NCBI GenBank assembly: GCA_012842575.1 | Contig: DUSP01000127.1 | Coordinates: 1-36,513 of the forward strand | Direction of reading: 5' to 3' | Length of the DNA: 36,513 bases | From: Clostridia bacterium | GTDB lineage: Bacteria > Bacillota > Sulfobacillia > DUSP01 | Shown here: one piece after another, positions 1-9,718 of the stretch | Layout: every line of letters begins with the position of its first letter | Numbering within the stretch: position 1 is the stretch's first letter | Program-made: the position numbers and the translations under genes | Notes under the pieces: model-generated | What the model was told of the DNA's origin: nothing | The model's input: only the letters and a program-made list of their open reading frames with translations | Databases searched by the model: none

Positions 1-398
1 CCCTCGCGAAAAACGACCCGTACGATCCCGGCATTGATCACCATCTTGGCGCATGTGGCACAGGGAGCGGTTGTGCAGTAAAGGGTCCCGCCCTGAACGC
101 TGAAACCATAAAGAGAAGCCTGGATTATGGCGTTTTGTTCCGCGTGTAAGCCCCGACACAATTCCTGCCTCTCGCCCGAAGGGATGCCGAGTTTAGTCCT
201 CAAGCAGCCCGTCTCCCGGCAATGGAGTAGGCCGCTGGGCGCGCCGTTATAACCCGTCGCCAGGATCCGCTTGTCCCTCACGATTATTGCTCCGACTCTC
301 CGCCTCAGACACGTGGATCGCTTGGAAACCACTTCTGTGACTTCCATGAAATACTCATCCCAGCCGGGACGTTTGGTCGCGCATTCGGCATCCCCCAT
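1..398 (-). CDS. comEB: dCMP/deoxycytidylate deaminase (ComEB-like), 3' end cut by the window edge
   Basis: Reverse-strand reading from ATG at 398 gives [56 protein letters not shown]...LHAEQNAI...[11 protein letters not shown] and PCxxC zinc deaminase motifs. Not in the ORF track because it runs off the edge. Confidence 0.9.
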   Translation of the reverse strand, partial: MGDAECATKRPGWDEYFMEVTEVVSKRSTCLRRRVGAIIVRDKRILATGYNGAPSGLLHCRETGCLRTKLGIPSGERQELCRGLHAEQNAIIQASLYGFSVQGGTLYCTTAPCATCAKMVINAGIVRVVFRE

Positions 399-447
399 AC
401 CTCACTTCTCCTTAACCATTTCTTCTTAAATTAAATTCTTCTTATTC

Positions 448-482
448 TTGTTCCTTTTTCTTCTTTTTGTTCCTTTTTCTTC
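448..482. repeat. 16-bp direct repeat, period 19, in the comEB/rpiB spacer
   Basis: TTGTTCCTTTTTCTTC at 448-463 and 467-482. Confidence 0.75.
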
Positions 483-540
483 GCATCAGCTCGCGCAGGC
501 TGTGGTAGATCGGAATTTTTTCCTAAATTTCTTCGTTTAT

Positions 541-595
541 CTATTTCTTCCTTAATTTCTCCCTTATGTTCTCCGTTATGCCTATTTCTCCCTTA
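541..595. repeat. 12-14 bp tandem repeat spanning the 3' end and spacer of the rpiB-ywlG fusion gene
   Basis: + strand: CTATTTCTTCCTTA (541-554), ATTTCTCCCTTA (555-566), TGTTCTCCGTTA (567-578), CTATTTCTCCCTTA (582-595; contains the stop codon complement CTA at 582-584). Confidence 0.85.
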
Positions 596-1889
596 CACCC
601 CTGTATTGGGCTCTAGCCCCGCCTACCAATTTCGGCCGTGTTCTCGCCATGACCAGATTGGCATGACCGATCTTCTTCACTTGGCTCCTAACCGGTACTG
701 CCACTGGCCGCAAGTGCATGCCGATCAACGTATCCCCTATATCGATACCGGCGTGGGCCCGTATGCTTTCGACAGTCACCGGGTTTTTGAACCTATCCAT
801 GGCCAAAGCAGCCAAGGCTCCGCCAGCGTGTAAGACCGGGTACACACTCACTTCCTCAAGCCCGTAGCGTTTCATCACTTCTTTTTCGACCACAAGAGAA
901 CGATTGATATGCTCGCACCCCTGTATCGCAAGATAAAGGCCGTTCTTCGACGTTACGTCCAAGAGTACATCGAGCACCGCGCCGGCGATTTCCACGCTAG
1001 ACCCCTTTCCGATCTTTTCACCCTTTATTTCGCTGGTGGAACATCCGACGACGAGTATCTGTCCGGGTTCGAGGTCGGCGACAGATAGAAGATCCTCACA
1101 TGCGCTCGCTAGGTCGGCCTTTATTCTGCTGAGATCCGGTAACGGGGCACCTTCCGGCCCGTACCGTTCCTGCTCGAACTGCTGCGCCCCGAATTGCTCC
1201 GGCCCATACTGCTCTAGCCCATGCTGCTCCGATCCGTACCGGTCTGGTCCGTGCCGCCGCCCCGGTTTCTCTCCTTCAGGCTCTTGACGACGCTCGCCTT
1301 GCGAGGTTTTACTGGGTTCATGAAGTTCTTTAAGAGGATGGCCTCCCGCATTGGCGATAGCGTGGGGCTTTGCTTCGAGCGGTTCTTCGGGTTCTTTAAG
1401 AGAATCGCCACGAACATCCCGCTGGTAAACCGCTTCACGGGCTTCAATGAGGCTTATCTTTTGAACCCTCCGCTCGTGTCTGCCCCCCTCAAACCCCGTT
1501 TTCAGCCATACCTCAACGATGTTTTTCGCCAATTCTTCACCCATGACCCAGCTACCTAGAGCCAGCACGTTCGCGTCATTATGAAGCCTGGACTGGCGCG
1601 CCGAGAACGGGTCGTGGCAAAGCGCCGCTCTTATCCCGCGCACTTTATTTGCGGCGATGGACATGCCGAGACCCGTGCCGCATATGAGGATGCCCTTTTC
1701 GCTGTACCCGTCTCGTACGCTCAGAGCGACCTTCTCCGCGATATCCGGATAGTCCGCGGATTCGGCCGAATCCACGCCGAAATCCACCACGTCCCATCCG
1801 CTTTTTCTCAACCATTGGACCATACGCTGCTTTAGGTCAAACCCTGCATGGTCAGAGCCTATCGCAAGGGGAACATTACCTGCCAACAA
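582..1889 (-). CDS. Fusion: ribose-5-phosphate isomerase B (RpiB/YwlF) + linker + YwlG/UPF0340 (DUF436) domain
   Basis: N-term IGSDHAGFDLKQRM...ICGTGLGMSIAANKVRGIRAALCHD is RpiB. C-term LEPGQILVVGCSTSEIKGEKIGKGSSVEIA...AIQGCEHINRSLVVE...GGARAQYRG matches the YwlG/TIGR01440 family. Single uninterrupted 435-aa ORF. Confidence 0.9.
   Translation of the reverse strand: MLAGNVPLAIGSDHAGFDLKQRMVQWLRKSGWDVVDFGVDSAESADYPDIAEKVALSVRDGYSEKGILICGTGLGMSIAANKVRGIRAALCHDPFSARQSRLHNDANVLALGSWVMGEELAKNIVEVWLKTGFEGGRHERRVQKISLIEAREAVYQRDVRGDSLKEPEEPLEAKPHAIANAGGHPLKELHEPSKTSQGERRQEPEGEKPGRRHGPDRYGSEQHGLEQYGPEQFGAQQFEQERYGPEGAPLPDLSRIKADLASACEDLLSVADLEPGQILVVGCSTSEIKGEKIGKGSSVEIAGAVLDVLLDVTSKNGLYLAIQGCEHINRSLVVEKEVMKRYGLEEVSVYPVLHAGGALAALAMDRFKNPVTVESIRAHAGIDIGDTLIGMHLRPVAVPVRSQVKKIGHANLVMARTRPKLVGGARAQYRGVREK
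1155..1245 (-). repeat. 15-bp (5-aa) degenerate tandem repeat in the RpiB-YwlG linker
   Basis: Linker peptide RYGSEQ-HGLEQ-YGPEQ-FGAQQ-FEQERYGPEG; DNA period 15 bp. Confidence 0.8.
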
Positions 1890-3647
1890 TTACACCTCCG
1901 GCGAGTCGAGCTTCTGCGCGTCAAGTTTATTTATCAGCGCCCTGACAGATTTCTCGAGTTCTCTCCATGTTTCCTCGTAGGCTTCGTCGGAAAGCCCATA
2001 CGGGTCACCGACATCGACCTCTCCTCTTCCCTCAATTGGCACCCAAGAGCCCCCTCCCTCGTCTTGATTTCGTCGATCTTTGGCATGGATCTTTTGTTCG
2101 GGAGGTGCTAAAAGCCCCGCATATTCCTTCAGCGTAAAGATGCGGTCGGCTTTCTTTGGTTCTTGCCTTCTCAACATGTCCCTCTGAAAGGCGGTCATGG
2201 TCAATACGAGATCGGCTTTCTCTATCATCTCGGAGTTGACTCTCCTCGAGCGATGACGCGAAAGGTCTACACCGTGTCTTCGGGCGACGTTTCTGGCCTG
2301 AAGAGATGCCGGTTCCCCTTCTGCCGCCGCCATCCCGGCGGACTCCGCCACCCATGGTGGTTTCGCCAGATGGTTGAACAACCCTGCCGCCATGGGACTC
2401 CTGCACGTGTTTCCGGTGCACACGAAAAGGACCTTTTTTGTCCCTGGGGGCTTTGTGGCTTTTTCTTCCCCGCATCCCCCCGGAGGTGTCTTCACGTTTT
2501 CGGGAACGCTCTCGGCGTTTTCGGGAAAGCTCTTAACGGTTTCGGGAAAGCAACGAAAGTCGGCGGCCCTCCTCAGCCTGTTCATAATAGCTAAGCCCAA
2601 TCCCGTCGAGCAGAACCCTTCCGCCACCACCGTTTGGACCCCCGCGTCGTCCATTTCCCTCAAACACCCAAAAAGGCGCGAAGCCACTTCCCTCAAGTGC
2701 TCCCTCGACCCTACCGTCATCACCACGACCCCTTCTTTGAAGTGGCGGCGATACGCTTCCTCGGTTTCCTCGGAAGCGAGGATGCCTACCGGTGCTCGGG
2801 TCTCGTCTAACAAGGATCGTACCAGACGGATGGCGCGCCTTGCTATGTCCTCGGTGCTATCGGGCATTCTGGGATCCGGCTCCACGAGCCATACGGTCGC
2901 TTTGGGCGAGTAATGCCGATATTTCTGTCCGGGCGACCTCGGTGGACTCGAGTCTGCCGGGGACAAAGCGCCGTCCACCCGTGGATCCACCGTGACCCCT
3001 GGGACGAACGGGCGGAGGTCTTCGATCGTTATGTATCCAGGTCTCAGGATGAGGGGTTTATCTCCCGATATATCGAGTACCGTGGACTCTACCCCGATAC
3101 CCGTCGGCCCCCCGTCGATTACGGCATCTATTCGTCCGTCCAGATCATGAACAACGTGTTCGGCAGTGGTCGGGCTCGGATAACTTGAAATGTTAGCGCT
3201 GGGTGCGGCGATGGGAACCCCCGCATGTCGGATTATCCCTAAAGCCACGGGGTGGTCAGGCATACGGATTCCCACAGTATCCAGGCCGGCTGTAACGATG
3301 TCCGGGATCAAATCGGACCGCTTGAACAATATTGTCAGCGGCCCGGGCCAGAAAGTTCGCATCAATGTCCGTATCTGGGGCGGAATCTCCGTCACGAGGG
3401 GCCTTACCTCATCGAACGACGAAACATGCACTATGATGGGGTTGTCGGCGGGCCTTCCCTTGGCTTCAAATATCCGTCGCACTGCTTGGGCGTCGAGGGC
3501 ATTGGCCCCGAGGCCGTAAACCGTCTCCGTAGGGAACGCAACCGTCCCGCCGGATCTGAGAATGGCGCCCGCCAAAGAAAGTACCGCCTCGTCCGGCTGT
3601 CGCGGATCAACCCGGTACACCGGAGTCCTACCCATATGGTCTATCAC
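1890..3647 (-). CDS. Fusion: Sua5/YciO/YrdC (TsaC-type threonylcarbamoyl-AMP synthase, YwlC) + low-MW protein (arginine/tyrosine) phosphatase (YwlE)
   Basis: GGTVAFPTETVYGLGANALDAQAVRRIFEAKGRPADNPIIVH = Sua5/TsaC. VLFVCTGNTCRSPMAAGLFNHLA = LMWPTP P-loop CX5R; later DPYGLSDEAYEET = the DP motif. One 585-aa ORF. Confidence 0.92.
   Translation of the reverse strand: MIDHMGRTPVYRVDPRQPDEAVLSLAGAILRSGGTVAFPTETVYGLGANALDAQAVRRIFEAKGRPADNPIIVHVSSFDEVRPLVTEIPPQIRTLMRTFWPGPLTILFKRSDLIPDIVTAGLDTVGIRMPDHPVALGIIRHAGVPIAAPSANISSYPSPTTAEHVVHDLDGRIDAVIDGGPTGIGVESTVLDISGDKPLILRPGYITIEDLRPFVPGVTVDPRVDGALSPADSSPPRSPGQKYRHYSPKATVWLVEPDPRMPDSTEDIARRAIRLVRSLLDETRAPVGILASEETEEAYRRHFKEGVVVMTVGSREHLREVASRLFGCLREMDDAGVQTVVAEGFCSTGLGLAIMNRLRRAADFRCFPETVKSFPENAESVPENVKTPPGGCGEEKATKPPGTKKVLFVCTGNTCRSPMAAGLFNHLAKPPWVAESAGMAAAEGEPASLQARNVARRHGVDLSRHRSRRVNSEMIEKADLVLTMTAFQRDMLRRQEPKKADRIFTLKEYAGLLAPPEQKIHAKDRRNQDEGGGSWVPIEGRGEVDVGDPYGLSDEAYEETWRELEKSVRALINKLDAQKLDSPEV
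2490..2555 (-). repeat. About 20-bp tandem repeat in the TsaC-YwlE linker
   Basis: Repeated ..TTTCGGGAA(A/C)GC.. on + strand; peptide FPETVKS-FPENAES-VPENVKT. Confidence 0.75.
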
Positions 3648-3767
3648 CTCGTCCGCTCTCCCGGACCACGAGAGGTTCGAGAACTTTCATAAGGGCCTTA
3701 ACGATATCCGTACCGTAATACCTCCCCGTAATACCTCTTGGCCCGTCCTTAGCCAAACCGAAGGGGA

Positions 3768-4712
3768 TTACTCGACGACGTCCGCTCCCCGTCCGGTTTT
3801 CCGAATCACCAAAACCCGGTCTATCCCCGTGAGATCTTTGAGCAACCTCACGACTTCTAACCCGTTCGTCCCACGAACGTAAGAACATATCCTTGACGCC
3901 TGACCTCTACCGACCTCGAGAAGAAGCCACCCACCCTGAACGAGCCTTGACGGCGCTTGGTCGATCAGGCGTTCGATGAGTTCTACACCGGTCCTACCGC
4001 CCAAAAGCGCGGTTTTGGGCTCGAAATCGCGTACCTCGCGGACGAGGTGATTCATCTCTTCTTCGCCTATATACGGGAGATTCGCCAGGATCATATCCAC
4101 CGGAGACGAAACGGGGTCCAAAAGATCGCCTCGAAGAAACGTCATGCGCTCCAAGACTCGGTGTAAAACGGCATTCTCCCGTGCGACCTCAAGGGCGAGA
4201 TGGTCCAGGTCGGTGGCGATCACCTTCACATTCGGGACGTAATACGCCACCGATACCCCTATGGCGCCGCTCCCCGTTCCCACGTCTACGACGGTAAACT
4301 CGGCGCCAGCGCCATCGGTAAAGACTCTGGGTTGTCTCTCCCTGAGGATGGAAATGGCTTCCTCCGCCAGGATTTCCGTTTCGGGTCTGGGTACGAGGAC
4401 GCCTGGTCGTATCTTGAACGTAAGAGACATGAACTCCTTTTTGCCCGTTATGTACTGCACGGGCTCGCCGGCAGCGCGCCGGAGGATGGCGTTCCTGAAT
4501 CTCGCCAAAGCACCGGCGGGAAGCGCCAGGTTTCTTTCTGTAAGGATCACGTAAAGCGGTAAAGATGCCGCCTCGCTTAACAGCAAGCCGGCATCTCGCA
4601 GAGCCTCCTTTACGCCCGCCTCGCCGAGAATGCGCACTCCTTCTTTTAAGGCTTCGCCCACGGTGCCGGCTTCGCCGCCGCCCTTACCTATCTCACCCAC
4701 GGGACAGAGCAT
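3768..4712 (-). CDS. prmC: Peptide chain release factor N5-glutamine methyltransferase
   Basis: [29 protein letters not shown] and [10 protein letters not shown] (NPPY-like) motifs; overlaps the prfA 3' end by 20 bp. Confidence 0.93.
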   Translation of the reverse strand: MLCPVGEIGKGGGEAGTVGEALKEGVRILGEAGVKEALRDAGLLLSEAASLPLYVILTERNLALPAGALARFRNAILRRAAGEPVQYITGKKEFMSLTFKIRPGVLVPRPETEILAEEAISILRERQPRVFTDGAGAEFTVVDVGTGSGAIGVSVAYYVPNVKVIATDLDHLALEVARENAVLHRVLERMTFLRGDLLDPVSSPVDMILANLPYIGEEEMNHLVREVRDFEPKTALLGGRTGVELIERLIDQAPSRLVQGGWLLLEVGRGQASRICSYVRGTNGLEVVRLLKDLTGIDRVLVIRKTGRGADVVE

Positions 4713-5793
4713 TCCCTGCCCCCGACGCGGCCAGCCTGGCAGCCTGGTTCTCGGTGATCAAGGGGTCTATTATCATGTCCAAATCACCGTCGAGGATTTC
4801 CGGCAGCCGGTGTGTCGTGAGTCCTATTCTATGGTCGGTCACGCGGGCCTGCGGGAAATTATACGTACGGATCCTCTCGGACCGATCGCCGGTTCCAATC
4901 TGTATCCGCCTCGCCATGCCGATCTCCTCTTCTTGCTTAGCCCTGGCCATATCCAAAAGCCGCGCCCTGAGAACCCGCATCGCGCGTTCCTTGTTTTTGT
5001 GCTGGGACTTCTCGTCTTGGCACGTCACCACCAGGCCGGTCGGCAGGTGCGTAATCCTGACCGCGGAATAAGTGGTGTTCACACTTTGACCGCCAGGGCC
5101 GCTCGAGCAGTAAGTGTCTATTCGGAGGTCGTTTGGGTTTATCTCCACGTCCACTTCTTCGGCTTCGGGCAATACAGCCACCGTCGCGGCTGACGTATGT
5201 ATCCTACCGCCCGATTCCGTGACCGGTACCCTTTGGACCCTGTGAACGCCGCTTTCGTACTTCAGTCTGCTATACGCTCCGCGCCCCTCGACTACGAAGA
5301 TGATTTCTTTAACACCGCCGATATCGGTATAGTTCGCGTTAAGGACCTCGATCTTCCATCCGCACCTCTCGGCGTAGCGCGTATACATCCTGAACAAATC
5401 TGCAGCGAAAAGGGCGGCCTCTTCGCCGCCCGTACCCGCCCGGACCTCCATGATGACGTTCTTTTCGTCGAGCGGGTCCTTGGGCAGAAGGAGAATCTTC
5501 AGCTCGCGCTCGACTTCGTCGAGTCTATCTTCGAGTTTTGACAGCTCTTCTTCCAGAAAGCCCTTGAAATCCTCTTCTACGCCCTCCCGGAGCATGTTTT
5601 CGGCTTCCTGGATTTCCGATACCAGCGACTTATACTCCCTATATTTCTCGACGATCTCAGAAAGCTGGGCTTGTTCTTTTCCCAGCCGTTCGAGTTCCGA
5701 ACGATTTGATATCACCCTGGGATCGCCGAGTTGCTCGTTCAACGCCTCGTATCTTCGCTCAATGGCCTCTAACTTATCGAGCATGGTAACCAC
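4693..5793 (-). CDS. prfA: Peptide chain release factor 1
   Basis: GGQ motif in [51 protein letters not shown]; full RF1 length. Confidence 0.97.
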   Translation of the reverse strand: MVTMLDKLEAIERRYEALNEQLGDPRVISNRSELERLGKEQAQLSEIVEKYREYKSLVSEIQEAENMLREGVEEDFKGFLEEELSKLEDRLDEVERELKILLLPKDPLDEKNVIMEVRAGTGGEEAALFAADLFRMYTRYAERCGWKIEVLNANYTDIGGVKEIIFVVEGRGAYSRLKYESGVHRVQRVPVTESGGRIHTSAATVAVLPEAEEVDVEINPNDLRIDTYCSSGPGGQSVNTTYSAVRITHLPTGLVVTCQDEKSQHKNKERAMRVLRARLLDMARAKQEEEIGMARRIQIGTGDRSERIRTYNFPQARVTDHRIGLTTHRLPEILDGDLDMIIDPLITENQAARLAASGAGNALSRG

Positions 5794-5847
5794 TACCCTT
5801 CAACACGCGGGAACTAAAGCGACAACAAAAACCAATGCACGAAACTC

Positions 5848-5897
5848 GCGGCGGCATGCGGCGGCATGCGGCGGCATGCGGCGGCATGCGGCGGCAT
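5848..5897. repeat. 10-bp tandem repeat GCGGCATGCG, about 4.7 copies
   Basis: Four exact units 5851-5890 followed by GCGGCAT; lies between prfA and the DUF1385 gene. Confidence 0.97.
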
Positions 5898-5913
5898 CGT
5901 GGCATTGTGACCA

Positions 5914-7095
5914 CTACCTTTCCAACACACCCATGAGCGCACCGATGGCCACCTCGATCTGCCCGTCGTCGGGTTCCCTGGTGGTGAGGCCCTGAAGCCA
6001 TATACCAGGTTTCGACATCCAGTTGAGTATAGGCCGCTTGCCACCGGATCCTGCGAGTTTGATCATCTCGTAAGACAAAGATGCCACCGCAGGCAGGAGT
6101 AAAACCCTGTAAAGTATCCGCTGCCAAACACTCGGCCACCCGAAGAGCGAAAACAGCGCAACACTCACGAGCCCCACGAAGAGCAGAAAACTCGTCCCAC
6201 ACCTCGGGTGAAACCTCGAGCTCCTCCTCGCAGAGTCCAGCCCAAGACCGCCGACGCCTTCGCCTTCAAGGGCGTTTATGGCCTTGTGTTCGGCTCCGTG
6301 GTATTCCAGGACCCGCTGGATGTCTTTTATACGAGATATGGCCCACATATAAGTCAAAATGAGTCCGATCCTTATGAATCCCTCGACGAGGTTGAACGCT
6401 ATGGTGCTCACTGTCCCCGTCGGCTGTTGCGCCCCGACCCCGACCGGTAATCTCCAAGGGTTCCAGGCGAAACCGGCAAGCAATGTGGGGAGCAGCCCGA
6501 ACACGCCCACGACGAAAGCGACTGCGGTAAAGATCATCCAGAACATATCCCGGGTCGTGAGTTTGGCGTCTTCGCCCTCCAGAACCTCGTTAGCCGAGTA
6601 TAGAAGAGCCTTAATACCTATGTATAATGTCTCCGCCAGCGCTACCGGTCCCCTGATAAACGGCTTACCGAGGAAGCGCCAGCGCCTACCCCATGAAACG
6701 AAGGCCTCACGATGGGTGATTATCCCCCCGTCAGGCCCCCTCACTGCCACGGCGAAGGACCTCGGGCCCCGCATCATGACGCCCTCGATGACGGCCTGGC
6801 CACCGTATTGAAAGGCCCCTGAGCCGGGCCTGATGATCTTAAGGCGTGGAGGCGCCTGAAAAAGTCCCAATACAAGGGTCAAAACCACGTAGGCACATTC
6901 CAACAGCACAAAGAAGAGCGTGCGCTCAAACCCCGCACCCCACCTAGCCGAATGGCCCTTTGATTGGCCCTTCGGTCGACCTGCCCGGTATGAAAATCGG
7001 CTCACCAATTGATACAAGGCAGAACTCTTAAGGCTCTGCCTTGTCCTTCTCATGAGTCCGAGTCCGTCCTTAACTCCGCTCGCCCTGCTCGCCAT
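5914..7095 (-). CDS. DUF1385 family membrane protein (YqhQ-like)
   Basis: FQYGGQAVIEGVMMRGPRSFAVAVRGPDG...LEYHGAEHKAINALE...HPRCGTSFLLFV. Start could instead be ATG at 7053. Confidence 0.9.
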   Translation of the reverse strand: MASRASGVKDGLGLMRRTRQSLKSSALYQLVSRFSYRAGRPKGQSKGHSARWGAGFERTLFFVLLECAYVVLTLVLGLFQAPPRLKIIRPGSGAFQYGGQAVIEGVMMRGPRSFAVAVRGPDGGIITHREAFVSWGRRWRFLGKPFIRGPVALAETLYIGIKALLYSANEVLEGEDAKLTTRDMFWMIFTAVAFVVGVFGLLPTLLAGFAWNPWRLPVGVGAQQPTGTVSTIAFNLVEGFIRIGLILTYMWAISRIKDIQRVLEYHGAEHKAINALEGEGVGGLGLDSARRSSRFHPRCGTSFLLFVGLVSVALFSLFGWPSVWQRILYRVLLLPAVASLSYEMIKLAGSGGKRPILNWMSKPGIWLQGLTTREPDDGQIEVAIGALMGVLER

Positions 7096-7282
7096 ACTTG
7101 GCCTTGAACCTCTCTACCCGGCCGCCCTTATCGATTATCTTCTGGATCCCGGTATACAGAGGGTGGCACCTGGAACATATATCGACCCTGATGTTCTTCT
7201 TGGTAGACCCCACGTTATATACCGCACCGCAAGCGCAGGTTATGGTCGTCCTGTAGTAAGGAGGATGTATTTTCTCTTTCAT
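7070..7282 (-). CDS. rpmE: 50S ribosomal protein L31 (zinc-binding form)
   Basis: MKEKIHPPYYRTTITCACGAVYNVGSTKKNIRVDICSRCHPLYTG; Cys residues retained. Confidence 0.96.
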   Translation of the reverse strand: MKEKIHPPYYRTTITCACGAVYNVGSTKKNIRVDICSRCHPLYTGIQKIIDKGGRVERFKAKYGEQGERS

Positions 7283-7427
7283 GGCCTCACCCCTCTAGTC
7301 TCATGCGATTAATTATAACACAAGGGAAAAAACCGAGAAACCCCGCCAGCTGAGAGCCCAACGGCCCAAAGAAATGGGATAAACGAGGATAGACGGGACG
7401 CTAGAGAAGCATTTACCCTGTCGCTAC

Positions 7428-7509
7428 TGGCCTACCTACAAAGGATCGAAAGGAGGCACCCTCGACCGGCCCAGACTCCTTCTTTGGCCTACCTACAAGG
7501 GATCGAAAG
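7428..7509. repeat. 25-bp direct repeat pair (7428-7452, 7485-7509), period 57, between rho and rpmE
   Basis: TGGCCTACCTACAAAGGATCGAAAG vs TGGCCTACCTACAAGGGATCGAAAG (24/25). Confidence 0.95.
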
Positions 7510-7523
7510 CGGTAGATGCTACG

Positions 7524-8804
7524 TTACGAGAGCATCTGCCCCTTTTCCCGCATCGAGTGAAGCTCCTTGAGTATGCCGCTCATGAATTCCTTGTTGGATT
7601 TGGTCTTTTTGAGCCGTTCGATTAGAAGTTCGGTGACCTCCGCCGTTTCCATGTTATTTGTAACCTTCCGGAAAGCCCATATGCTATCCAGTTCTTCCTG
7701 GGAAAGAAGAAGCTCTTCCTTCCTCGTTCCGGATCGCTTGACGTCTATCGCCGGGAACACGCGCCTTTCCGAAAGCTTCCTATCGAGGTGCACCTCCATA
7801 TTACCGGTGCCTTTGAACTCTTCGTAAATGACGTCGTCCATACGGCTACCGGTCTCCACCAGCGTCGTAGCGATGATGGTAAGACTTCCGCCTTCCTCTA
7901 CGTTTCGGGCAGCCCCGAAGAACCGCTTCGGTTTGTGAAAGGCCGTGGGATCCATACCGCCGGACAAAGTCCGCCCGCTGGGCGGGACCACCAGGTTATA
8001 CGCCCGGGTCAACCTCGTGATACTGTCAAGAAGGATTATTACGTCCTTTTTGTGCTCCACGAGCCGCTTGGCCCGTTCGAGAACCAGTTCCGCCACCTTG
8101 ATATGGTTCTCAGGGACCTCGTCGAAGGTCGAACTGATCACTTCCCCTTTGACGGAACGTTGCATATCGGTAACTTCCTCGGGCCGCTCGTCAATGAGGA
8201 GGACCATGATGTGCATGTCCGGATAGTTGGTGGACACCGCGTTGGCGATTTTTTTCAAAAGCACGGTCTTACCGGCCTTCGGAGGAGCGACGATAAGGGC
8301 TCTCTGGCCGCAACCGATGGGCGCCACCAGGTCGAGCAGCCGGGTGGATATCTCCTCCCGGGTCGTTTCAAGCCTGATCCGACGGTTGGGGAATATGGGC
8401 GTGAGACCGTCGAAGTGCACCCTGTCTTTGGCGGTCTCCGGGTTCTCCCCGTTTATCGCTTCGACCCTGAGGAGCGCGAAGTACCTCTCGTTCTCCTTGG
8501 GCCTCCTGACTTGACCCGAAACGAAGTCTCCCGTCCTTAAGTCAAAGCGGCGGATTTGCGAGGGGGAGACGTAGATGTCCTCAGGGCTGGGCAGGTATTG
8601 GGTTGGCCGCAAAAAACCGTATCCCTCGGGCATTATCTCGAGAAACCCCTCCGCGAACAACAGCCCGTCTTTTTCGGTCCTCGCCTTCATTATCTCGAAT
8701 ATCAGCTCTTTCTTCCTCATAGTGCTTGCCCCGGGGATCTCGAGCTCTCTGGCGAGCTTATAGAGCTCCACCAGGGTCATTTGTTCAAGTTCCGCAAGTC
8801 CCAA
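7524..8804 (-). CDS. rho: Transcription termination factor Rho
   Basis: [18 protein letters not shown] Walker [54 protein letters not shown]. Confidence 0.97.
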   Translation of the reverse strand: MGLAELEQMTLVELYKLARELEIPGASTMRKKELIFEIMKARTEKDGLLFAEGFLEIMPEGYGFLRPTQYLPSPEDIYVSPSQIRRFDLRTGDFVSGQVRRPKENERYFALLRVEAINGENPETAKDRVHFDGLTPIFPNRRIRLETTREEISTRLLDLVAPIGCGQRALIVAPPKAGKTVLLKKIANAVSTNYPDMHIMVLLIDERPEEVTDMQRSVKGEVISSTFDEVPENHIKVAELVLERAKRLVEHKKDVIILLDSITRLTRAYNLVVPPSGRTLSGGMDPTAFHKPKRFFGAARNVEEGGSLTIIATTLVETGSRMDDVIYEEFKGTGNMEVHLDRKLSERRVFPAIDVKRSGTRKEELLLSQEELDSIWAFRKVTNNMETAEVTELLIERLKKTKSNKEFMSGILKELHSMREKGQMLS

Positions 8805-9067
8805 ACTCGTTCACCTCGACCTCGAATTAGTCATCTCGTTGAATTAGTCGTACTCATCGAGTCTCATTAAGTCACCAGATGGACGGATCGACGACTTGAC
8901 CATGGGCGGCCACCTCGACTCCGACCATGAGGGGACGCCGCTTTAGACCAAAGGGGATGAAAAGCCGGTAAAGACATGGAAAACGGTCATCGGAAAACCG
9001 CAATCGTTGAATAGAAATCGAATAGAGATCAGCAGAAATGGGTCAAATTACGCCCTATTCAGGTTAT

Positions 9068-9715
9068 TCAAGACTTGGGGATGTGACGAGAATCCTCTTC
9101 AAATCGTTTTATCCCTATGTCGGTCAGAGGGTGATGAAGCATCTGCTCCAATACCTTGAAGGGGACGGTGGCTATATGGGCTCCCGCCATCGCGGCCTCC
9201 ATGACGTGAACGGGGTGCCGTATGCTGGCGGCTATTATCTCGGTCCGAAAACCATACGAGCGAAAGACTTCGGCAGAGGTTCTCACCACGTCCATTCCCG
9301 GGTTACCGATATCGTCCAACCTTCCGACAAACGGGCTCACGTAGGTCGCCCCGGCCAAGGCGGCCAACAATGCCTGGTTAAAGGAAAAGATGAGCGTCAC
9401 ATTGACTTTTATCCCATCGCGAGAGAGCGCATGGGTCGCACGGAGCCCTTCCTCGGACATGGGGATTTTTACGGCGATTTTGTCCGAAAGGGATGCGAGC
9501 CTATGGGCTTCTTTTATCATTTCATCGTACTGCGAAGATATGACCTCGGCACTGATGGAACCGTCAACGATAGAGGCGATTTCCTTGATAACCTCTTCGT
9601 AGCTTCTCTTTTCTTTCAATACAAGACTGGGGTTCGTGGTAACGCCGCTCAATACGCCCCAGGAATTAGCTCGCCTTATTTCATCTACGTTTGCGGTATC
9701 GAGGAATATCTTCAT
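9068..9715 (-). CDS. Transaldolase / fructose-6-phosphate aldolase family
   Basis: [35 protein letters not shown]...[11 protein letters not shown]...[33 protein letters not shown]. Confidence 0.95.
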   Translation of the reverse strand: MKIFLDTANVDEIRRANSWGVLSGVTTNPSLVLKEKRSYEEVIKEIASIVDGSISAEVISSQYDEMIKEAHRLASLSDKIAVKIPMSEEGLRATHALSRDGIKVNVTLIFSFNQALLAALAGATYVSPFVGRLDDIGNPGMDVVRTSAEVFRSYGFRTEIIAASIRHPVHVMEAAMAGAHIATVPFKVLEQMLHHPLTDIGIKRFEEDSRHIPKS

Positions 9716-9718
9716 GGG

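Noticed and set aside
3712-3737. 13-14 bp tandem GTAATACCTC motif in the prmC-tsaC spacer as a regulatory element
   Set aside because: Too short to interpret alone; likely part of the general repeat-rich spacer pattern.
7788-8540. Plus-strand 250-aa ORF
   Set aside because: Fully antisense to rho; a composition-driven shadow ORF with no recognisable domain.
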